Shown piece after piece: positions 1 to 4,587 of a stretch of DNA of 5,588 bases. Under the pieces are notes generated by a model, which saw only the letters and a program-made list of their open reading frames with translations, was not told the origin of the DNA and made no database searches. Position 1 is the first letter of the stretch. Each line of letters begins with the position of its first letter. The position numbers and the translations under genes were made by a program. This DNA comes from Methanomicrobiales archaeon (GTDB taxonomy: Archaea; Halobacteriota; Methanomicrobia; Methanomicrobiales; JACTUA01). The stretch is taken from positions 1-5,588 of the forward strand of contig JAJRDF010000123.1 in NCBI GenBank assembly GCA_028678555.1, in the 5' to 3' direction.

Positions 1-14
1 ACCATATCCGCAAA

Positions 15-50
15 CCCTTCAGAAGGGAAAATGGGGAGAACACAGTCCCC
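15..50. repeat. Two adjacent small inverted repeats at left edge
   Basis: CCCTTC-A-GAAGGG (15-27) is a perfect 13-bp dyad centred on one base. It is followed by GGGGA (33-37) and TCCCC (46-50), which can pair around an 8-nt loop. They lie in non-coding sequence beyond the end of nrpR. They may belong to the terminator or regulatory region of a gene outside the window; no function can be assigned. Confidence 0.35.
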
Positions 51-71
51 CCTGGAGTGCCCCATCAGACA

Positions 72-98
72 TCCGAATTGTGATCCACAGCATTCGGA
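72..98. repeat. 7-bp inverted repeat, 13-nt spacer
   Basis: TCCGAAT (72-78) and ATTCGGA (92-98) are perfect reverse complements separated by 13 nt. It could form a stem-loop downstream of the nrpR T-tracts, or be a protein-binding dyad belonging to a neighbour left of the window. No gene can be supported in 1-142 on either strand. Confidence 0.5.
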
Positions 99-108
99 AC
101 AATGAGAG

Positions 109-128
109 AAAAAAGGACCAGGGAAAAA
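109..128 (-). terminator. Oligo-T terminator region after nrpR
   Basis: Immediately after the nrpR stop codon (complement of 143-145) the minus strand carries two T-tracts: five T at 128-124 and six T at 114-109, the latter followed by TCTCTC. Archaeal RNA polymerase terminates at oligo-T stretches with or without a hairpin, so this is the probable 3' end of the nrpR transcript. A 7-bp inverted repeat lies just beyond, at 72-98. Confidence 0.5.
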
Positions 129-142
129 GGGTGTCCGTGGAC

Positions 143-925
143 TCAGTAGTCCTGGATGTTTCCCATCTCCCGGATGTCCATCAGGCCTTTCAGGGCCTTC
201 GTCACCACCGGGATCCCCCGCTCCTTCAGGGCTGCCATGGGGTTTGTCCCCCCCACCATGGCCACGCCGAAGTACTGGGGGTTGACCGGGACCCCCAGCA
301 GGGGGACGTTGGGGGCTCCCACGTCCAGGATGCCGGTGAAACCGTGCCGGCCAAGGTCGTCCAGGAGCCCCTCCACCAGGGCCTCGCCCTCCATGTGGCA
401 CTCCCGGATGTTCCCGAGGATCGTGCCCTTCCCTTCCTTCATCATCCGGCAGATGGATGTCAGATCCTGGGCCACCAGCACCTCAAGGGGATCGATGGTG
501 GTGGCCTCGTAGAGGACCATGTGGGTGAACCGCCTGGGCATCCGGTCCTCCACCTCCACGAGGCCGCCGCCTATGGGGTGAATCGGGATCCCCCGCCGGA
601 TCAGGAGCCCGTCCAGGGTAATGGTGCAGATGGTACAGATCCCTGACGTGGCCGGGGGCACCGTGAAGGCACCCAGGGTTTCACCCGGCAGGAGGAACCG
701 GACCCGGTTGGAGACCGAGATGCCGGCCCGGTGCGCCTGCCGGAAGACGCGGATGGCAGACTCCAGGTGCTCCTCCGGGATCAGGGAGAGGTTGTAGATG
801 ACCGTTCCTGTGTTTGCCACCGGGTCATAGGTGACCTGCGTGGCCAGTTCACCGATGAGATCATTGATGAACTGGAGGGCCCGGGGGACGGGCTGTCGTT
901 CTGCGGGGGCTCTGCGGGGGGCCAT
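143..925 (-). CDS. nrpR: NrpR-family (DUF128) nitrogen regulator, effector domain only
   Basis: Cytoplasmic transcription-regulator subunit. In methanogens NrpR represses nif and glnA-type nitrogen genes and is released by 2-oxoglutarate when nitrogen is short (family knowledge). The 260-aa protein is essentially one NrpR domain: the opening 'VTYDP...GTVIYNLSLI' (about residues 31-49), 'ICTICTITLDGLLIRRGIP' (96-114), 'FTHMVLYEATTIDPLEV' (133-149), 'GKGTILGNIRE' (165-175), and the C-terminal 'GGTNP' (225-229) followed by the 'IPVVTKALKGLM' helix. There is no winged-helix region before the domain; residues 1-15 are a short basic, proline-rich lead. This is the architecture of NrpRII of Methanosarcina, which has no HTH and works by binding the HTH-bearing NrpRI. 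That partner is not in this window. The start is supported by GGAG 8 nt upstream of the ATG. Family assignment is firm; the NrpRII role is inferred. Confidence 0.88.
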   Translation of the reverse strand: MAPRRAPAERQPVPRALQFINDLIGELATQVTYDPVANTGTVIYNLSLIPEEHLESAIRVFRQAHRAGISVSNRVRFLLPGETLGAFTVPPATSGICTICTITLDGLLIRRGIPIHPIGGGLVEVEDRMPRRFTHMVLYEATTIDPLEVLVAQDLTSICRMMKEGKGTILGNIRECHMEGEALVEGLLDDLGRHGFTGILDVGAPNVPLLGVPVNPQYFGVAMVGGTNPMAALKERGIPVVTKALKGLMDIREMGNIQDY

Positions 926-933
926 CGGTCACT

Positions 934-937
934 CTCC
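934..937 (-). promoter_or_regulatory. Shine-Dalgarno site of the nrpR gene
   Basis: On the minus strand GGAG lies 8 nt before the ATG at 925, in the context TCCGGAGAGTGACCG-ATG. It matches the anti-SD of archaeal 16S rRNA and fixes this ATG as the start. It is the only clear, well-spaced ribosome binding site I see in the window; the plus-strand genes have weak or no SD. Confidence 0.7.
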
Positions 938-954
938 GGAAGAAGAGTAGGCGG

Positions 955-974
955 GAACCGCATATTAGATGTTC
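955..974 (-). promoter_or_regulatory. nrpR: Candidate nrpR promoter: TATA-like box inside a GAAC/GTTC inverted repeat
   Basis: The minus strand reads ATCTAATATG over 970-961, an island of A/T in GC-rich DNA centred about 40 nt before the start codon. An archaeal TATA box there would place transcription start near 939 and leave a short leader that still contains the GGAG site. The box is bracketed by GAAC (955-958) and GTTC (971-974), with partial symmetry inside. That is a plausible operator which could block TBP binding. Symmetry and A/T richness are seen directly; promoter and operator roles are inferred. Confidence 0.4.
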
Positions 975-1011
975 GGCCCCGGACACCCGCGGGCGAGGAC
1001 AGGGAAGAAAT

Positions 1012-1023
1012 GTTCTATAGTAC
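1012..1023 (+). promoter_or_regulatory. Candidate TATA box/palindrome for the 1043-3329 operon
   Basis: GTTCTATAGTAC is palindromic except for one mismatched pair, with CTATAG (1015-1020) as perfect core, and is preceded by a purine-rich stretch (GGGAAGAAA, 1002-1010) that could serve as a BRE. Its centre is about 26 nt before the ATG at 1043, the usual archaeal TATA-to-start-site distance. Transcription would therefore begin at or next to the start codon and give a leaderless or near-leaderless mRNA. That fits the absence of a spaced SD; only GGTGA directly touching the ATG is present. Confidence 0.45.
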
Positions 1024-1042
1024 AAAGGCAACGTTATGGTGA

Positions 1043-1984
1043 ATGGACACCGAGACGCGAGAACGGGTACGGCTGGCGGTGCGGAGGATCCTGGAGGCTG
1101 CATCCTTCGACGTGGAGGATCTGGAAGCCCCGCTGGATCTCTCTGCGATCCGCCATGACACCTGCGTGATCGTCCTCTGTTCTGACGATCCCGCCGAGAT
1201 CGAACAGTTTGACCGGACCGGCTACCGCTGTCGTCTGGGGGAGCAGGACGTGGACAGCCGGAAACTCCTCCTCACCTTCAGCGACCATCCGGCCACCTCC
1301 CAGTGCATCCGGTGGGGCAGGGACGAGCTGGAGCGGTATGCCGGGCAGGCAGCCCTCTCCTACATCGTGCAGAAACCCCTGGCGCTGGACCTTGGGACGG
1401 CGACACACGTGATCGTGAAGAAGGAGACCGTCCCCCAGGAGCTGACCGGCCCGGACATCCCCCACCTGCCCGTAAAGGTGGACGAGGCCCGGGCCCGGGC
1501 CATCACCGGTGCCGAGGGCGAGGCCCTCTGCCGGTTCATCCCCTACTGGTACTACCACTACCGGTCCCAGGGCCAGAAGGCCTTCGGCAGCCAGGTGGTC
1601 AGCTTCAATGCCGAGAAGAACGGGGCCATGAATGCCATCAACGGGCAGGAGACCGAGATGGACATCGGGAAGGTCCAGACATCGGGGATCCCCATCCACT
1701 CCCAGCTCCTCCAGCCCGTGATCACGAAGGGGGATGCCGAGGAGAAGATCCGGACCCAGGTGATGGACCAGCTGACGCAGAAGGTGCGGGTCAAGCAGGC
1801 CAAGGGGGACACGATCTTCTACGAGGAGAGGATCTTTAAGCCCGAGAAGAGGGATGTGGCCGTGGACCTGCAGATGGTCTACATCCCGGTCTGGCAGTTC
1901 AAGGGCAAGAAGATCGCGGAGCTGAACGCGTTTACCGGCGAAGTGCTCCAGGAACCCATGGACACGGGCGCCGAGATCCTCTGA
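1043..1984 (+). CDS. Conserved-looking protein of unknown function with duplicated IPxW...NAxxG motif
   Basis: 313 aa with no signal peptide or membrane segment, so probably cytoplasmic. I do not recognise a named family. Residues 1-105 look like a compact alpha/beta unit: an N-terminal helix, a hydrophobic strand 'CVIVLCSDDP' (41-50), strand 'RKLLLTF' (73-79), then 'CIRWGRDELERYAG' (88-101). After a linker, two segments resemble each other: 'FIPYWYYHYR' (165-174) leading to 'FNAEKNGAMNAINGQ', and 'YIPVWQFKG' (280-288) leading to 'LNAFTGEVL' (294-302). Both give an aromatic IPxW strand followed by an N-A-x-x-G turn, recalling a repeated beta unit of PepSY-like 'DAxTGEV' type (a guess). The helical stretch 210-250 is rich in K, E and Q. 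It is first in a probable two-gene operon with the oxidoreductase. The ATG at 1043 fits the TATA spacing; no spaced SD is present. Coding is well supported by the length and composition of this frame. Confidence 0.85.
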   Translation: MDTETRERVRLAVRRILEAASFDVEDLEAPLDLSAIRHDTCVIVLCSDDPAEIEQFDRTGYRCRLGEQDVDSRKLLLTFSDHPATSQCIRWGRDELERYAGQAALSYIVQKPLALDLGTATHVIVKKETVPQELTGPDIPHLPVKVDEARARAITGAEGEALCRFIPYWYYHYRSQGQKAFGSQVVSFNAEKNGAMNAINGQETEMDIGKVQTSGIPIHSQLLQPVITKGDAEEKIRTQVMDQLTQKVRVKQAKGDTIFYEERIFKPEKRDVAVDLQMVYIPVWQFKGKKIAELNAFTGEVLQEPMDTGAEIL

Positions 1985-2000
1985 CGCCCTGCCCGTTCCC

Positions 2001-3329
2001 ATGATCGTTGTCATCGGTGGAGGTCCCGCCGGCCGGCTGGGGGCCATGCGCCTGGCCCGGGCCGGGCGGGAGGTCACCCTCGTGGACCGGGGCGGGGTGG
2101 GGGGGCAATGCCTCCACCACGGGTGCATGGTGATCTGCGCCCTCTCGGACGTGGCCCGCACCCTCACGTATGCCCGCTCCATGAAAGACCTCGGTATCCT
2201 GGATACCGTGCCCCGGGTCTCGTTCCCTGTAATGATGGCCGAGCTCCGGAAGGTACAGGGTCAGATCGAGGCCGTGCTGGATGACGAGACCCGCGAGGCG
2301 GGTGTCACCGTCTGCACCGGCCGGGAAGGACGGCTGGACGGCCGCCGGGTCTCCATCGGCGGAGAGGAGGTGCAGGCCGACGCGGTGCTGCTCGCCACCG
2401 GTTCGCGCCCCGTGATCCCGGAGGTGAAAGGGGTGGATCTCCCGGGTATCGTGACCGCCCACACCCTGGGGAACCTCCCGGACGTCCCGGGGAGACTGGC
2501 CATCATCGGCGGAGGGGTGATGGGGGCGGAGTATGCCCACATCTTCCATACGCTGGGCTCCGAAGTGCACCTCTTTGCCCGCAGCGGGTTCCTCCGGGAA
2601 CTGGACCCCCGCCTGCGGGAGGAGGCCCTGCGGGAGCTCCGCGGTGTCCATGTCCACGAGCACCGGACCCTGGTGCGTTTCCACGGGGGAAAGGCCGTGG
2701 AATCGGTCGTAACGGAGGGGAAGGATGGGGGGACGGAGACCGGGGCGGACGCGGTGCTCCTCGCCACCGGGCTTGCCCCGAACACCGGTGCCATCCGGGG
2801 GCTGGATCTCGGCCCCCTGGGCGAGGTGGTGGTGGACGACCGGATGCAGACCAGCGTTCCGGAGGTGTTTGCGGCCGGGGACGTGACCGGCCCGCCTTAC
2901 CTGACACCGGTGGCCAGGATGGAGGGGATGGTGGCTGCCGACAACATGCTGGGGAAGGACCGGAGGATGGACTACCGGTGTATCCCCCAGTCCCTGACCC
3001 TTTCCCACGAGCTGGCCTGGTGCCGCAGGGACTGCGACGGGCACGTGTCCCTGGGAGCCCCCGCGCCGGCCGGCCCCGGGTCGTTCTGGTCGGTCCCGGC
3101 CGGGGCGACCGGCTTCACCAAGGTGGAGGTGGACCCGGAGGACGGGCACCTCTGCAGCATCGCCGCCGCGGCACCGGGGGCCTCGATTCTCGTCTCCTAC
3201 CTGGCCTTCCTGATGAGGGAGGGGTACTCGGCAGAGGATTTCCGGGACTTCCTGGAGGTCCACCCCAGCACTGACGGGGCATTCTCCCTGATCCGGTTTG
3301 CCGACGAGTGGCTCCGGTCCCGGAAATAG
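2001..3329 (+). CDS. FAD-dependent pyridine nucleotide-disulfide oxidoreductase (dihydrolipoamide dehydrogenase/glutathione reductase-like)
   Basis: 442-aa cytoplasmic flavoenzyme of the class I disulfide reductase fold. In order: FAD dinucleotide motif 'VVIGGGPAG' (3-11); redox pair in 'GGQCLHHGC' (C37 and C42, spacing CxxxxC as in Lpd and GR) with an extra C46; 'LLATGSRP' (130-137); NAD(P) Rossmann motif 'IIGGGVMGAEYA' (168-179) ending 'HLFARSGFLRELDP'; 'LLATGLAPNT' (253-262); FAD motif 'VFAAGDVTG' (289-297); a C-terminal dimerisation domain. R194 and R199 sit where glutathione reductase has its NADPH-phosphate arginines, and no acidic residue ends that strand, so NADPH is the likelier cofactor (inference). 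The C-terminal active-site segment 'VHPSTDG' keeps His421-Pro422, but the usual Glu of the His-Glu pair is Gly426. Substrate unknown; no lipoyl or 2-oxoacid dehydrogenase partner is nearby. No SD precedes the ATG, which lies 16 nt after the upstream stop, suggesting translational coupling. Confidence 0.9.
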   Translation: MIVVIGGGPAGRLGAMRLARAGREVTLVDRGGVGGQCLHHGCMVICALSDVARTLTYARSMKDLGILDTVPRVSFPVMMAELRKVQGQIEAVLDDETREAGVTVCTGREGRLDGRRVSIGGEEVQADAVLLATGSRPVIPEVKGVDLPGIVTAHTLGNLPDVPGRLAIIGGGVMGAEYAHIFHTLGSEVHLFARSGFLRELDPRLREEALRELRGVHVHEHRTLVRFHGGKAVESVVTEGKDGGTETGADAVLLATGLAPNTGAIRGLDLGPLGEVVVDDRMQTSVPEVFAAGDVTGPPYLTPVARMEGMVAADNMLGKDRRMDYRCIPQSLTLSHELAWCRRDCDGHVSLGAPAPAGPGSFWSVPAGATGFTKVEVDPEDGHLCSIAAAAPGASILVSYLAFLMREGYSAEDFRDFLEVHPSTDGAFSLIRFADEWLRSRK

Positions 3330-3344
3330 CGGGGAGAGGGCAGG

Positions 3345-3356
3345 CTCCCGCGGGAG
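3345..3356. repeat. 12-bp perfect palindrome CTCCCGCGGGAG
   Basis: CTCCCG/CGGGAG begins 15 nt after the oxidoreductase stop codon. As RNA it could fold only with a small loop. As DNA it is a symmetric site. In GC-rich intergenic DNA it may be chance, or part of the 3'-end structure together with the hairpin at 3381-3399. Confidence 0.4.
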
Positions 3357-3380
3357 AACCCGCCCCTGTCCGGCTCCTGT

Positions 3381-3411
3381 CCCGCCCCCCGCGGGCGGGG
3401 GTAACTTCTTT
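3381..3411 (+). terminator. GC hairpin plus T-rich tract ending the 1043-3329 operon
   Basis: CCCGCCC (3381-3387) pairs with GGGCGGG (3393-3399), a 7-bp all-GC stem around a 5-nt loop, followed by GGTAACTTCTTT. The T-rich run (3405-3411) is interrupted and short, so this is a moderate terminator candidate. It sits between two co-directional genes whose predicted products are unrelated (redox enzyme, then surface protein), which supports an operon boundary. I find no convincing TATA box between it and the ATG at 3444, so read-through into the next gene is possible. Confidence 0.5.
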
Positions 3412-3443
3412 GGGGAGGGAGCACAGATCGCTCTGAGATAACC

Positions 3444-4574
3444 ATGCGAACCTGCCTCGTCCTCGGGGTCGTGGCTCTCGCCCTGATCCTGCTCGCGGTA
3501 CCTCCGGCGGGTGCCGCGGCAGCCGATGTCACGGTGACCGCCACCAGCCTCTCCCCGCCGGTGCTGATCCAGGGGGACACCGCCACCCTCACCCTCATCC
3601 TGACGAACGGGGGATCCGATGCCGTGGGCATCCGGAGGGTCTACCTCCTGGGGGTGCCCCAGAAGGTGATCCCCCTGAACGATCCCTACCAGACCGTCGG
3701 GGATATGGGGGCAGGCACCTCCCGGACCTTCACCTTCCTGCTCCGGGCGGATGGCCCCGATACGACCTACTACCCCTCCTTCGTGGTGGACTACCGGGAC
3801 GAGGGGAGCCTGAACCTCCCGGTCCCGGTGCAGGTGAACTCCCGGGAACTCTCCCTCTCGCTGCAGGTGCAGCCGGACACGTTTGCGCGGGATCGGCAGG
3901 AGCTGGTCGTGGTGCGGGTGGGCAACCCCCGGACCAATACCGTGAACGGTGTCACCCTCTCTGCAGAGGGAGACGGGGTGGACGTGATCCCGGCCACCTA
4001 TTTCATCGGTGACATGGCACCGGACGGCGTGGCCACCGTCTCCCTGAACGTGACCCCGTACCGGGACACCAACCTCACCTTCCGGCTGAAATACGCAAAC
4101 GGCGTCAACCTCCATACCCGGGAACTGGTCCTCCCCATCCGGATCCAGGATGACCGGATGAAGGCCGATCTGGTGGCATCCAACATGGTGGTGCAGACCG
4201 TCGAGGGACGGTACCAGCTGACCGGGGATGTCTCCAACGCAGGTCTGGAGGCCGCCAATGCCGTGACCGTGACGGTGGGGGGGAATGCCACCCCCGTGGA
4301 CCCGTACCGGTTCTACGTCATCGGGTCGCTGGAGCCCGACGACTTCGCCTCCTTTGAACTCTCCTTCACCGCGGAAGGTCCCGGCGAGATCCCCCTGATC
4401 CTGCAGTTCAAGGACAGCGACGGCCGGGTCACCACGACGGCGATCCCTGTCCGGCTCGACACGACCGCCGGCACAGGTTCGGACACCGGCTGGCCGCCCG
4501 CCCTGGTGGCCGTCGCCCTCCTCGCTGTCGTGGTTGTGGCAGGGGTTGTCGTGTACAGCTGGAAGAAACGCTGA
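3444..4574 (+). CDS. Secreted membrane-anchored protein with three CARDB/COG1361-like beta-sandwich domains
   Basis: 376-aa cell-surface protein. Residues 1-27 are a Sec-type signal peptide (Arg2, hydrophobic core 5-19, 'PPAGAAAA' cleavage region). Three consecutive Ig-like/CARDB-type modules follow, at roughly 28-133, 135-235 and 236-340. Each starts with a short 'V-x-V' or 'L-x-L' strand and contains the typical 'N-x-G/S' turn and alternating hydrophobic strands (for example 'TLTLILTNGGSDAVGI', 'VVVRVGNPRTNTVNGV', 'QLTGDVSNAGLEAANAV'). A transmembrane helix (about 352-371) ends in the basic stop-transfer tail WKKR. The topology is therefore ectodomain outside and C-terminus inside. Sequons N-V-T, N-L-T and N-A-T offer N-glycosylation sites. 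Related archaeal proteins form surface-exposed or S-layer-associated repeats, sometimes encoded next to MacB-like ABC transporters; no transporter is seen here. No strong SD precedes the ATG; the nearest GGGAGGG is about 25 nt away. The ligand or partner is unknown. Confidence 0.85.
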   Translation: MRTCLVLGVVALALILLAVPPAGAAAADVTVTATSLSPPVLIQGDTATLTLILTNGGSDAVGIRRVYLLGVPQKVIPLNDPYQTVGDMGAGTSRTFTFLLRADGPDTTYYPSFVVDYRDEGSLNLPVPVQVNSRELSLSLQVQPDTFARDRQELVVVRVGNPRTNTVNGVTLSAEGDGVDVIPATYFIGDMAPDGVATVSLNVTPYRDTNLTFRLKYANGVNLHTRELVLPIRIQDDRMKADLVASNMVVQTVEGRYQLTGDVSNAGLEAANAVTVTVGGNATPVDPYRFYVIGSLEPDDFASFELSFTAEGPGEIPLILQFKDSDGRVTTTAIPVRLDTTAGTGSDTGWPPALVAVALLAVVVVAGVVVYSWKKR

Positions 4575-4576
4575 CG

Positions 4577-4587
4577 GGGAGCCTCCC
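4577..4587. repeat. GGGAG-C-CTCCC dyad in the convergent gap
   Basis: A perfect 11-bp inverted repeat occupies almost all of the 13 nt between the stop of the surface-protein gene (4574) and the corrected stop of the convergent gene (4588). It could form a very small stem for both transcripts, but no T-tract follows on either strand, so a terminator role is doubtful. Confidence 0.3.

Noticed and set aside
80..646. Plus-strand open frame opposite nrpR
   Set aside because: His/Pro/Gly-rich translation without motifs; the opposite strand encodes a clear NrpR domain with an SD-supported start.
2088..2142. Mercuric reductase assignment suggested by the cysteine-rich redox segment
   Set aside because: There is no N-terminal heavy-metal-associated domain and no C-terminal vicinal Cys pair, so only the general disulfide reductase family is supported.
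1034..2182. Minus-strand open frame (382 codons) opposite the 313-aa gene
   Set aside because: Low-complexity His/Leu/Gly/Pro-rich product, antisense to a better-composed plus-strand gene with good promoter spacing, and overlapping the start of the oxidoreductase gene. Treated as a shadow.
1932..4115. Very long minus-strand open frame (727 codons) opposite the oxidoreductase and surface-protein genes
   Set aside because: It is antisense to two genes with recognisable domains. Its translation is rich in G, P, H and R with no motifs, as expected for a shadow frame in GC-rich DNA with strong third-position bias, and it spans the intergenic terminator region.
4313..4587. First-frame C-terminal extension of the nuclease-like gene
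   Set aside because: The extension is Pro/Thr/Arg/Ser-rich, antisense to the membrane anchor and third domain of the surface protein, and is replaced by a sensible ending in the shifted frame.
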